From assembly GCF_003944765.1 (NCBI RefSeq), contig NZ_RWIU01000001.1, forward strand, positions 1,240,001 to 1,304,000: a stretch of DNA of 64,000 nucleotides, in the 5' to 3' direction. Positions 24,563 to 31,728 of this stretch are shown here, one piece after another. Every line of letters starts with the position of its first letter. Position 1 is the stretch's first letter. Source of the stretch: Hymenobacter perfusus (GTDB taxonomy: Bacteria; Bacteroidota; Bacteroidia; Cytophagales; Hymenobacteraceae). A program made the position numbers and the translations under genes. Under the pieces are notes generated by a model. It saw nothing but the letters and a program-made list of their open reading frames with translations. It was not told where the DNA came from and did not search any database.

Positions 24563-26557
24563 ATGAAAACTCTCCTGTATTGTACGCTGGCCGCCGCTTT
24601 GCTGGCCGCACCCGCAGCACTGGCTCAACAGGCCAACGCCCTATATCAGGTAGCCAACCCCGCCCAGACCAAAGGTACCCTCACGGGCCGCGTGACGGAC
24701 AAACGCACCGGCCAGGGTCTGCCGGGCGTCACGGTACTGGTGAAGGGCACCACCATAGGTGCCAGCACCGACTATACCGGGGCGTATTCGCTCCAGCTAC
24801 CTGCCGGAGCCACCACGCTCATATTCAGCTCCATCGGCTTTGTTACGCAGGAAGTGAAACTCACTGGCCAAACGGTCATCAACGCAACCCTGGCCGCCGA
24901 CCAGAAGAAGCTTAGCGAAGTAGTGGTAACCGGAGGCAAGACCAAAGCCCGACGTACACCAGCCTCGCCGGTGCGGGTGCGCACCCGGGTAGCGCAGAAT
25001 GCCGACCTGGCCGGCCTCGAACCCAGTATGAGCATGGGTAGCCCCCCGGTTCAGGAGGCATTGAAGGGCCAGGTGGCCGGCGTGGCCATCAGCCCCGGCT
25101 ACCTGTATCCGCAGCCCACGCCCGGCGCCGGCGAAACCTACGCCCACGTAGCAGAAAACGGGTTTCAGCGGGTAGCCAAGGAGCCGCTCAGCACCTTCAG
25201 CATTGATGTGGACGCGGCCAGCTACAGCAACGTGCGGCGCTTTTTGCAGCAGGGCCAACTGCCCCCCGCCGATGCCGTGCGGGTGGAGGAAATGCTCAAC
25301 TACTTCCAGTACGACTACCCCCAGCCCGCCACCTCAGCCCCCGAGCCGTTTCGCATCCTCACCGAGCAGGCCCAGTGCCCCTGGAATCCCGCGCACCAGC
25401 TGGTGCAGGTGGCATTGCAGGCCCGCAAAGTGGCCACCGAGAAGCTGCCGCCCGCCAACCTGGTATTTCTGGTCGATGTATCGGGCTCCATGCAGGGCGA
25501 GGACCGGCTGGGACTGGTGCAGCAGAGCCTGCGCCTGCTCACCAAAGAACTGCGGCCCCAGGATAAAGTGGCGCTGGTGGTGTACGCCGGAGCCGCCGGT
25601 ACGGTGCTGCCGCCCACGGCCGGCTCCGAGCGGGCCACTATTCTGCAGGCCATTGATAACCTGGCAGCGGGCGGTTCCACGGCGGGCGGTGCGGGCCTGC
25701 GCCTGGCTTACCAGGTGGCCCGCCAGCACTTCAATAAGGAGGGGAACAACCGCGTGATTCTCTGCACTGATGGCGACTTCAACGTGGGCGAGCAAAGCGA
25801 CGACGCCATGGAGCACCTCATCACGCAGGAGCGGGAAAGCGGCGTGTTCCTGACGGTACTGGGCGTAGGCCAAGGCAATTACCAGGACAAGAAGATGGAA
25901 CTGCTGGCCGATAAAGGCAACGGCAACTACGCCTACCTCGACAACCTCGACGAGGCCCGGCGGGTGCTGGTGCAGCAGTTCGGCGGCACACTGTTCACCC
26001 TGGCCAAGGATGTGAAGCTGCAGGTGGAGTTCAATCCCCAGCGGGTGCGCGAGTACCGCCTGGTAGGCTACGAAAACCGCGTGCTGGCCGCCGAGGACTT
26101 CAACAATGACCGCAAAGACGCCGGCGAGCTGGGCGCGGGCCACACCGTTACGGCCCTCTACGAAATAGTGCCCGTAGGCGCCCCCGGCGCGGTTGATCCG
26201 CTCAAGTACCAGTCGGCCCCCACGGCCGCACCGGCCCCGGCCTCGGCGGAGCTGCTCACTGTGAAACTGCGCTATAAGGAGCCCCAGGGTCTCACCAGCC
26301 GCCTGCTGGCGGTGCCGCTGGCCGGCCCGGCGCGGCCCCTTGCCGAGGCCAGTGAAAACCTGCGCTTTGCCGCCGCCGTGGCCCAGTTTGGCATGCTGCT
26401 GCGCCAGAGTGAGCACCGGGGCGCAGCCACCTGGGAAAGCACCATCCGGCTCGCCGATGGAGCCCGCCGCTTCGACCCCGACGGCTACCGCGCCGAGCTG
26501 GTGCGGCTGGCAAAGCTGGCCGAAGGCCTGCGCCCCGAGGCCTATGGAGCTCGTTAG
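24563..26557 (+). CDS. VWA domain protein with N-terminal CarboxypepD_reg domain (YfbK-like)
   Basis: The product has 664 residues from ATG 24563, with signal peptide MKTLLYCTLAAALLAAPAA. A carboxypeptidase-regulatory-like domain spans about 40-120 (LTGRVTDKRTGQGLPGVTVL, FSSIGFVTQE). Then come the conserved YfbK N-terminal region (FSIDVDAASYSNVRRFLQQG, VRVEEMLNYFQYDYP) and a von Willebrand A domain at about 295-470 with MIDAS residues LVFLVDVSGSMQGE, GSTAGGAGLRLAY and LCTDGDFNVGEQ. A DUF3520-type C-terminus closes it. It is likely periplasmic or in the envelope and binds protein partners through the metal site. It is divergent from the sigma/anti-sigma pair. Confidence 0.88.
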   Translation: MKTLLYCTLAAALLAAPAALAQQANALYQVANPAQTKGTLTGRVTDKRTGQGLPGVTVLVKGTTIGASTDYTGAYSLQLPAGATTLIFSSIGFVTQEVKLTGQTVINATLAADQKKLSEVVVTGGKTKARRTPASPVRVRTRVAQNADLAGLEPSMSMGSPPVQEALKGQVAGVAISPGYLYPQPTPGAGETYAHVAENGFQRVAKEPLSTFSIDVDAASYSNVRRFLQQGQLPPADAVRVEEMLNYFQYDYPQPATSAPEPFRILTEQAQCPWNPAHQLVQVALQARKVATEKLPPANLVFLVDVSGSMQGEDRLGLVQQSLRLLTKELRPQDKVALVVYAGAAGTVLPPTAGSERATILQAIDNLAAGGSTAGGAGLRLAYQVARQHFNKEGNNRVILCTDGDFNVGEQSDDAMEHLITQERESGVFLTVLGVGQGNYQDKKMELLADKGNGNYAYLDNLDEARRVLVQQFGGTLFTLAKDVKLQVEFNPQRVREYRLVGYENRVLAAEDFNNDRKDAGELGAGHTVTALYEIVPVGAPGAVDPLKYQSAPTAAPAPASAELLTVKLRYKEPQGLTSRLLAVPLAGPARPLAEASENLRFAAAVAQFGMLLRQSEHRGAATWESTIRLADGARRFDPDGYRAELVRLAKLAEGLRPEAYGAR

Positions 26558-26887
26558 CCGCCCGTTTTATTAAAATTAACTTCCAGAATACCAATGCTAT
26601 GCAACTATCCGCTGGCCTTTACTGCTCTTCCCGAAGGCGGGGCAGCACACTAGCCAGCCCGGCGGGGCGTTCTGGCCCCGGAAACATCCCCGAAGGCGGT
26701 CCACCTTCACTCACAATGCGGTAGGCGGTGAAGGTTGCAGACTTTGCCGCCGGCCCACGCCGCCGGGCCGCCTTCGGTTTATTATGCTGATGCGGAGATA
26801 TTCCGCTTCTCTTTTACGGATAACACAAACGGCCCCGCTGGTTAGCAGCGGGGCCGTTTGTGTTAGTTATCAGGAGCTTAAAGGCCT
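26558..26887. other. Intergenic region between convergent genes
   Basis: It is GC-rich with several CCGAAGGCGG words and ends in the large hairpin at 26821-26865. I see no coding sequence in it. Confidence 0.5.
26821..26865. terminator. Bidirectional hairpin terminator
   Basis: TAACACAAACGGCCCCGCTG (26821-26840) pairs perfectly over 20 bases with 26846-26865 around the loop GTTAG. It lies between convergent genes. Confidence 0.8.
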
Positions 26888-27667
26888 CTAGAACGAGTAG
26901 TTGATGGCGGCTTTGATGACGCGGTTCTGGGCGTCGAAGTTGTTGTTTTTATCGAGCGACGAGAGGCCGTAGTCGTAGCCAGCGCTCAGGCCCAGGCCGT
27001 TCTGGAACTGGTAGCCCAGACCGCCTACCACCCCAAAATCAACGGTACGCAGCTGGTTTTTCACGTCGAAATCGGTATTGATGGCATTGAAGCCCAGCGC
27101 ACCGGCCTGCACGCGGGCCTTACCCGAAAGCAGCACCGAGGCCTGCGGACCGGCGTACACGTACAGCCCGTCGGTGAGGTAAGCCTTAGCCAGTACCGGA
27201 ATATCGAGGTAGGCGAGGCGGCCGGTGGCGGTTACTTTGGCGTTCAGGAAATCGAACTGCTCCAGCGGAATCCGGCCGGTCAGCACCGTGCCCTTCTCGG
27301 AGTAGCCGAGGCCGGGCTCAATGGCGAAGCGCGGGCCCAGCGGCAGCGTGGCGTAGAGGCCGGCGTAAAAACCGGGCTTCATTTCCTGGGTCACGGCGCC
27401 TTTAGTATAGTCGGCCAGGTCGTTGAAGGTATTTACCGCGTCGCCCGATACATCGGCCACGTTCACGCCGGCGCGCACCCCGAATTTTACGCCATCGGTA
27501 GCCGATGACGACGAATAGGAAGGCGTGGAGCGCACGGGGCGGGCCTGGGCCGGACCGGTGTATTTGGGTACGCGGTGGGTGGTTACCTGGGCCTCGGCGG
27601 CGAGGCTGAACGAGGAAATCAAAAGGCTAGCCGCAGCCAGGCGGCCGAAAAGTCGCTTCGTATTCAT
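26888..27667 (-). CDS. Porin family outer membrane beta-barrel protein
   Basis: The 259-residue product has a signal peptide (MNTKRLFGRLAAASLLISSF, cleavage near LAAEAQ), a basic Pro/Ser/Thr spacer, then a barrel beginning VKFGVRAGVNVADVSGD. Strands such as MKPGFYAGLYATLPLG, FAIEPGLGYSEKGT, LAYLDIPVLAKAYLTDGLYV, GLGYQFQNGLGLSAGYDYGL and the final VIKAAINYSF, ending in Phe, are the outer-membrane-protein beta-barrel pattern of Bacteroidota. The function is unknown. Confidence 0.85.
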   Translation of the reverse strand: MNTKRLFGRLAAASLLISSFSLAAEAQVTTHRVPKYTGPAQARPVRSTPSYSSSSATDGVKFGVRAGVNVADVSGDAVNTFNDLADYTKGAVTQEMKPGFYAGLYATLPLGPRFAIEPGLGYSEKGTVLTGRIPLEQFDFLNAKVTATGRLAYLDIPVLAKAYLTDGLYVYAGPQASVLLSGKARVQAGALGFNAINTDFDVKNQLRTVDFGVVGGLGYQFQNGLGLSAGYDYGLSSLDKNNNFDAQNRVIKAAINYSF

Positions 27668-28049
27668 GGTCAGGAAGTTTTGGAAGGAGGAAACCGGCCG
27701 CCGCGTTTGCGCAGGGTGGGCCGCCGGATGACAGGTAGTATTTCAAAACCGTGCCAGTTTTTCGCATTGCTGAGTCGCCAGCCTCGCAGACACTTTGTAC
27801 TACCTATAAAAATCTGTTGCTGCTGTTTCTCGTTCAATGGCTAATATCTTCGAGCGCGCAGACTATAATCAAACTCATAAACACTTGATATTCAATGCAA
27901 ATAGCATCAATTTGATATAAACATTACTATCACACTTATAGAGCTGATTAAAACCCGACCGAACGTTTGTTAGGATATTTTTTAGAAAGTTTCGTTTGGA
28001 ATCCTGCCCGGTGTGGCCCACCTTGCCGCTGCATTCCAGCACTTACCCC
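27668..28049. other. AT-rich upstream region of the aromatic operon
   Basis: The region between the divergent porin-like gene and the first leader peptide. Positions 27840-27990 are markedly AT-rich for this genome. It contains the candidate promoter at 27966-27998. I see no gene here. Confidence 0.6.
27966..27998 (+). promoter_or_regulatory. Candidate promoter of the attenuator-pheA operon
   Basis: TTTG at 27966-27969 and TTCGTTTG at 27991-27998 (seven of eight matches to TAnnTTTG) are 21 bases apart, within the usual Bacteroidota -33/-7 spacing. Initiation a few bases downstream would give a leader RNA starting about 40 nt before the first leader peptide. Confidence 0.35.
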
Positions 28050-28109
28050 ATGCTTCAGCCCACGGCCCGCTTCTTTTTTAGCTACTACTTCTACTACGCC
28101 ACCACGTAG
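28050..28109 (+). CDS. Leader peptide 1 of the aromatic operon (Phe/Tyr-rich)
   Basis: ATG 28050 to TAG 28107-28109 encodes 19 residues, MLQPTARFFFSYYFYYATT, with four Phe and four Tyr within ten codons (28071-28097). A chance ORF of this composition, directly followed by an intrinsic terminator and upstream of genes for Phe and Tyr synthesis, is very unlikely. The expected role is ribosome-mediated attenuation: ribosomes stall on Phe or Tyr codons when charged tRNA is short. There is no Shine-Dalgarno sequence, as is normal in this phylum. The peptide itself need have no function. Confidence 0.8.
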   Translation: MLQPTARFFFSYYFYYATT

Positions 28110-28110
28110 T

Positions 28111-28160
28111 CGAGCGGCCTTCCTGTAGCATTTCTCCCCCGAAACTCGCAGCGCCTCTCG
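28111..28160 (+). promoter_or_regulatory. Predicted antiterminator of attenuator 1
   Basis: CGAGCGGC at 28111-28118, beginning two bases after the leader stop codon, can pair with GCCTCTCG at 28153-28160 with one mismatch, which uses up the 5' arm of terminator 1. A ribosome at the stop codon would cover 28111-28118. A ribosome stalled on the Phe/Tyr run would leave it free. Confidence 0.6.
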
Positions 28161-28184
28161 ATACTCTCGGGAGGCGCTTTTTTT
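28150..28184 (+). terminator. Attenuator terminator 1
   Basis: AGCGCCTCTCG (28150-28160) pairs with CGGGAGGCGCT (28168-28178), 11 bp with one G-U, around loop ATACTCT, followed by a T tract to 28184. It ends 17 bases before leader peptide 2. Confidence 0.88.
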
Positions 28185-28201
28185 ACGTTCAACTGGCTCC
28201 T

Positions 28202-28285
28202 ATGTCTGCGCACCGCTTCTGCTATTACGGCTATTACCGCTTCTTCTTCTTTGGGAAGAGGATGGGCCCGATTTGCCGAAGCTGA
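28202..28285 (+). CDS. Leader peptide 2 of the aromatic operon (Phe/Tyr-rich)
   Basis: ATG 28202 to TGA 28283-28285 encodes 27 residues. The first 17 are MSAHRFCYYGYYRFFFF, so Phe or Tyr fills nine of twelve codons between 28217 and 28252. The tail (GKRMGPICRS) covers a GGGCCC that can pair with terminator 2. It starts only 17 bases after terminator 1, so it is transcribed only if the first attenuator is read through. Composition, position and downstream hairpin make it a second attenuator peptide in series. Confidence 0.8.
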   Translation: MSAHRFCYYGYYRFFFFGKRMGPICRS

Positions 28286-28319
28286 CCACCGCGCAGCTAC
28301 CCCGCAAACCCCAGGGCCC
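28264..28319 (+). promoter_or_regulatory. Predicted antiterminator of attenuator 2
   Basis: GGGCCC at 28264-28269, inside the leader 12 bases after the last Phe codon, is complementary to GGGCCC at 28314-28319 in the 5' arm of terminator 2. The six G-C pairs could hold the terminator open while a ribosome is stalled upstream. Confidence 0.45.
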
Positions 28320-28339
28320 CACACCGGAGGCCCTTTTTT
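28313..28339 (+). terminator. Attenuator terminator 2
   Basis: AGGGCCCC (28313-28320) pairs with GGAGGCCCT (28326-28334) with one bulged A, around loop ACACC, then T6 (28334-28339). It lies 50 bases before the pheA start. Confidence 0.8.
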
Positions 28340-28388
28340 CTTGCCCGCCAGTCAAACTCACCATTTCACAAATTCACCACCTCACCGC

Positions 28389-29216
28389 ATGGTTGCCATT
28401 CAGGGTTTCGAAGGAAGTTTCCACCAGATAGCCGCCCGCCAGCACTTCGGCGCGGAGGTGGCGGTACTGCCCTGCGCCACCTTTGCCGGGCTGGTACAGG
28501 CCGTGGCCCAGGGCCGCGCCCGGGCCGCCGTCATGGCCATCGAAAACTCCATTGCCGGCAGTATTCTGCCCAACTACACGCTGCTGCGCAAGGCCGGCCT
28601 GCGGGTGGTGGGCGAGGTGTACCTGCACATCCGGCAGCACCTGCTGGCCCTGCCGGGGCAGCGGCCCGAGGACATCCGGGAGGTGCATTCTCACCCCATG
28701 GCCCTGCTACAGTGCGCCGACTACCTGGGGCAGTACCCGCACTGGAAGCTGGTGGAAACCGAAGATACCGCCCTGAGCGCCCAGCGCATCTGGGAGCAGC
28801 AGCGGCCGGGCGTGGCCGCCGTGGCGGGCCAGCTGGCCGCCGAGCTGTTCGGGCTGGAGCTGGTGGCGGCCGATATCCACGCCGAGCCGCACAACTACAC
28901 CCGCTTTCTGGTGGTGATGCGGCCCGGGGATGCTCCGGCCGAGGCGCAGCCGACTAAAGCCTCCCTCTATTTCGAGGCCCCGCACGCCGCCGGCAGCCTG
29001 GCCCGCATCCTGACGGCCGTGGCCGCGCAGGGCGTTAATCTGAGCAAGTTGCAGTCGTGCCCGCAGCCGGGCCGTACGTGGCACTACTTCTTCCACGCCG
29101 ACCTGGAGTTTGACGAGCCGGCGCAGCTCACCGACACGCTGGACGCTCTGGCCCCGCTCACGGAAGGTTTGCAGCTGCTGGGCGCGTACAAAGGAGAGTT
29201 GAATTATGAGAGATGA
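28389..29216 (+). CDS. pheA: Prephenate dehydratase
   Basis: The product has 275 residues from ATG 28389 (MVAIQGFEGSFHQIAARQHF). The dehydratase domain (residues 1-180) has MAIENSIAGSILPNYTLL, HSHPMALLQCADYL and the NYTRFLVV motif that contains the catalytic Thr. A C-terminal ACT domain (about 195-275; APHAAGSLARILTAVAAQGV, NLSKLQSCPQPGRTWHYFF) should bind Phe for feedback inhibition. It lacks a chorismate mutase domain, which is supplied by the fourth gene of the operon. The last residues (ELNYER) fall in a palindromic repeat. Confidence 0.93.
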   Translation: MVAIQGFEGSFHQIAARQHFGAEVAVLPCATFAGLVQAVAQGRARAAVMAIENSIAGSILPNYTLLRKAGLRVVGEVYLHIRQHLLALPGQRPEDIREVHSHPMALLQCADYLGQYPHWKLVETEDTALSAQRIWEQQRPGVAAVAGQLAAELFGLELVAADIHAEPHNYTRFLVVMRPGDAPAEAQPTKASLYFEAPHAAGSLARILTAVAAQGVNLSKLQSCPQPGRTWHYFFHADLEFDEPAQLTDTLDALAPLTEGLQLLGAYKGELNYER

Positions 29217-29310
29217 ATGCTGAATTGAACAGGTTATAACCCCTATTCTACCCGCACCAGCCTCTCTTATACCTCAACTCTCATCATTCAGCACTCAAAA
29301 TTCAACATCT
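29203..29310. repeat. Word-type palindrome (GTTGAATTATGAG) between pheA and aminotransferase
   Basis: GTTGAATTATGAGAGATGAA at the left overlaps the last codons of pheA. Its complement is built of the same words on the right (CTCATCATTCAGCACTC, AAAATTCAACAT) and ends directly at the ATG of the next gene. Pairing is imperfect, but the word content is clear. Confidence 0.7.
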
Positions 29311-30474
29311 ATGCACGTTGCCAGCCGCCTTCAGCACATTCAGGAATATTACTTCTCCCAGAAGCTGCGCGAGATTGAAGGCCTGAACAAAGCGGGTGCC
29401 CAGATCATCAACCTCGGCATCGGCAGCCCCGATATGCCGCCGCACCCGAACGTTATTGCGGCCCTGACGGCCGCCGCTCAGCAGCCCAATACCCACGCCT
29501 ACCAGGGCTACAAGGGCGTACCGGCCCTGCGCCAGGCCATGGCCGGCTGGTACCAGCGCCAGTATGGCGTGACGCTGGATGCCGACACGGAAATTCTGCC
29601 GCTGCTGGGTTCCAAGGAAGGCATCATCCACATCAGCATGACGCTGCTGGAGGCCGGCGATGAGGTACTACTGCCGAACCCCGGCTACCCGGCCTACCGC
29701 GCCGCCGCCCACCTGAGCGGGGCCACGCCCCTCGACTACGACCTGACCGAAGAGAACCACTGGCTGCCCGACCTGGACGCCCTGGCCGCCCGCGACCTGA
29801 GCCGGGTGAAGCTCATGTGGGTGAACTACCCGCACATGCCCACCGGCACGCCCCCGCCGGCCGGCTTCTTCGAGCGGCTGGTGGCTTTCGCCGCCGCCCA
29901 CGATATCCTGCTGGTCCACGACAACCCGTACAGCTTCATCCTGAACACCGAGCCGGCGCAAAGTCTGCTGGCGGTACCGGGGGCGCGGGCGGTGGCCCTG
30001 GAGCTGAATTCCCTGAGCAAGTCGCACAACATGGCGGGCTGGCGGGTGGGCCTGCTGGCCGGCCGGGCCGATGTGCTCCAGGACGTGCTGCGCTTCAAGA
30101 GCAACCTCGATTCGGGCATGTTTCTGCCGGTGCAGCTGGCCGCCGTGGAAGCCCTGAACCTCGATGAGAGCTGGTACGCCGAGCTGAACGCCCACTACCG
30201 CGCCCGTCGGGAGCTGGTATTTGAGCTACTGCACTTGCTGGGCTGCACCTTTACCTCCGATCAGGTCGGCCTGTTTGTGTGGGCTAAAGTACCGCCGCAG
30301 TACCCCGACGCCTACGCCCTCAGCGACGAGGTGCTGCGGGCGGCCCGAGTGTTCCTGACGCCGGGCGGCATCTTCGGCAGCAACGGCAACGGTTACATCC
30401 GTCTCAGCCTGTGTCAGCCGGTGGAGGTATTGCATGAAGCCTTGCGGCGGGTGCGGGCGGCTACCGGCCAGTAA
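29311..30474 (+). CDS. Class I/II aminotransferase (aromatic amino acid type)
   Basis: This 387-residue pyridoxal-phosphate enzyme has fold type I blocks: INLGIGSPDMPPHPNVIAAL, HAYQGYKGVPALRQAMAGWY, NPGYPAYRAAAHLSGA, LMWVNYPHMPTGT and the PLP lysine in ELNSLSKSHNMAGWRVGLLA. In this operon, between prephenate dehydratase and prephenate dehydrogenase, it most likely transaminates phenylpyruvate and 4-hydroxyphenylpyruvate to Phe and Tyr. LL-diaminopimelate aminotransferase belongs to the same subgroup and is the main alternative. Confidence 0.88.
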   Translation: MHVASRLQHIQEYYFSQKLREIEGLNKAGAQIINLGIGSPDMPPHPNVIAALTAAAQQPNTHAYQGYKGVPALRQAMAGWYQRQYGVTLDADTEILPLLGSKEGIIHISMTLLEAGDEVLLPNPGYPAYRAAAHLSGATPLDYDLTEENHWLPDLDALAARDLSRVKLMWVNYPHMPTGTPPPAGFFERLVAFAAAHDILLVHDNPYSFILNTEPAQSLLAVPGARAVALELNSLSKSHNMAGWRVGLLAGRADVLQDVLRFKSNLDSGMFLPVQLAAVEALNLDESWYAELNAHYRARRELVFELLHLLGCTFTSDQVGLFVWAKVPPQYPDAYALSDEVLRAARVFLTPGGIFGSNGNGYIRLSLCQPVEVLHEALRRVRAATGQ

Positions 30475-30481
30475 AACAAAA

Positions 30482-30577
30482 CGTCCTTCCGAGCTTGCCG
30501 AGGAATCTCGCGTGCTGACGCCTGAGTTACCAGTGCAACCTCAGCACGCGAGATTCCTCGGCAAGCTCGGAATGACG
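30482..30577. repeat. Palindromic repeat, GTCATTCC flavour, inside the operon
   Basis: The arms 30482-30518 and 30541-30577 are complementary over 37 bases with one mismatch (GTCCTTCC on the left). The loop contains TGAGTTACCAGTGCAACC, also found beside the repeat at 10741-10758. Confidence 0.92.
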
Positions 30578-30625
30578 GTACAATGACACCCTCCTACCCT
30601 CTTACCCTCACCCCTTCCTATCCTC

Positions 30626-31471
30626 ATGGTAGTTACCATCATCGGAATTGGCCTGATTGGCGGGTCGCTGGCCCTGAGCCTGAAGGAAACCGGCCTGGCC
30701 CACCACATCATCGGGGTGGACCGCAACCCCGACAACCAGCGGCAGGCCGTGGCTTTGGGCCTGATTGACGAGCCGGCCCAGGACCTCACCGAGGCCGTGC
30801 AGCGCGCCGACCTGGTGGTGGTGGCCGTGCCCATGGACGCCATGCTCACGGTGCTGCCCCAGGTGCTGGATGCGGCTACCGAGCGGCAAACAGTTATCGA
30901 CGTGGGCTCCACCAAGGCGCTACTGTTGCAGGCCGTGGCCGGGCACCCGCAGCGGCCCCGTTTCGTGGCGGTACACCCGATGGCGGGTACCGAGTACTCC
31001 GGCCCCTCGGCGGCGCTGCCGGGGCTGTTTCGGGATAAGACGCTGGTCATTTGTGATGCGCCGAGCAGCGCCCCCGACGCGGTGGCCCGGGTGGAGGCCG
31101 TGTTCGGGCGGCTGGCCATGCGCCTGGTGTACATGGATGCCACCGCCCACGACCTGCACACGGCCTACATTTCGCACATTTCCCACATCACCTCCTTCGC
31201 CCTCGCCCTCACGGTGCTGGAAAAGGAAAAGGAAGATGAGCAGATTTTTGCCCTCGCCAGCGGCGGTTTCGAATCGACGGTGCGCCTGGCCAAAAGCTCG
31301 CCCGATATGTGGGTGCCCATCTTCCGCCAGAACCGCGAGAACGTGCTGGATGTATTGGATGAGCACATTCACCAGCTCCAGCACCTGCGCGAGCTGCTGC
31401 ACCAGGAAAACTACCCCGCCGTGTACCAGCAGATTCAGCAGGCCAACCTGATCAGGAAAATTCTGAAATAA
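30626..31471 (+). CDS. tyrA: Prephenate dehydrogenase
   Basis: This 281-residue protein has an N-terminal Rossmann fold (MVVTIIGIGLIGGSLALSLK, then acidic IIGVDRNPDN, which suggests NAD+). The prephenate-binding part includes HPMAGTEYSGPSAALPGLF, HDLHTAYISHISHITSFALA, GGFESTVRLAKSSPDMW and FRQNRENVLDVLDEHIHQLQ. It makes 4-hydroxyphenylpyruvate from prephenate. There is no ACT domain. A palindromic repeat separates it from the gene before. Confidence 0.93.
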   Translation: MVVTIIGIGLIGGSLALSLKETGLAHHIIGVDRNPDNQRQAVALGLIDEPAQDLTEAVQRADLVVVAVPMDAMLTVLPQVLDAATERQTVIDVGSTKALLLQAVAGHPQRPRFVAVHPMAGTEYSGPSAALPGLFRDKTLVICDAPSSAPDAVARVEAVFGRLAMRLVYMDATAHDLHTAYISHISHITSFALALTVLEKEKEDEQIFALASGGFESTVRLAKSSPDMWVPIFRQNRENVLDVLDEHIHQLQHLRELLHQENYPAVYQQIQQANLIRKILK

Positions 31472-31497
31472 CGCCCCGACAACCAACCCTACAAAAC

Positions 31498-31601
31498 GTC
31501 ATGCTGAGCTTGCCGAAGCATCTCTACCGCTTCGTTGCCCACTCCGCCAAGCATCGGAGTTACCATTGCGGTAGAGATGCTTCGACAAGCTCAGCATGAC
31601 G
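31498..31601. repeat. Palindromic repeat, GTCATGCT flavour, inside the operon
   Basis: The arms 31498-31530 and 31568-31601 are near-perfect complements (one mismatch). The outer core is GTCATGCTGAGCTTGCCGAA and the inner part is TCTCTACCGC, as in the repeat at 51691-51829. Confidence 0.92.
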
Positions 31602-31728
31602 GGCTGGATAAACTCAACGTCAGCTCGCGCCGAGACGCGAAGTGTCGCGTCTCTACATCCAAACGTCAGTCCATAAAGCACCGGCATGGCGTTCTTTTTC
31701 CCTTCGACACATAACGCGTAACATACTC

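Noticed and set aside
26640..26780. GC-rich CCGAAGGCGG words after the VWA gene as a structured RNA.
   Set aside because: The words are partly repeated, but I could not draw a convincing structure beyond the terminator at 26821.
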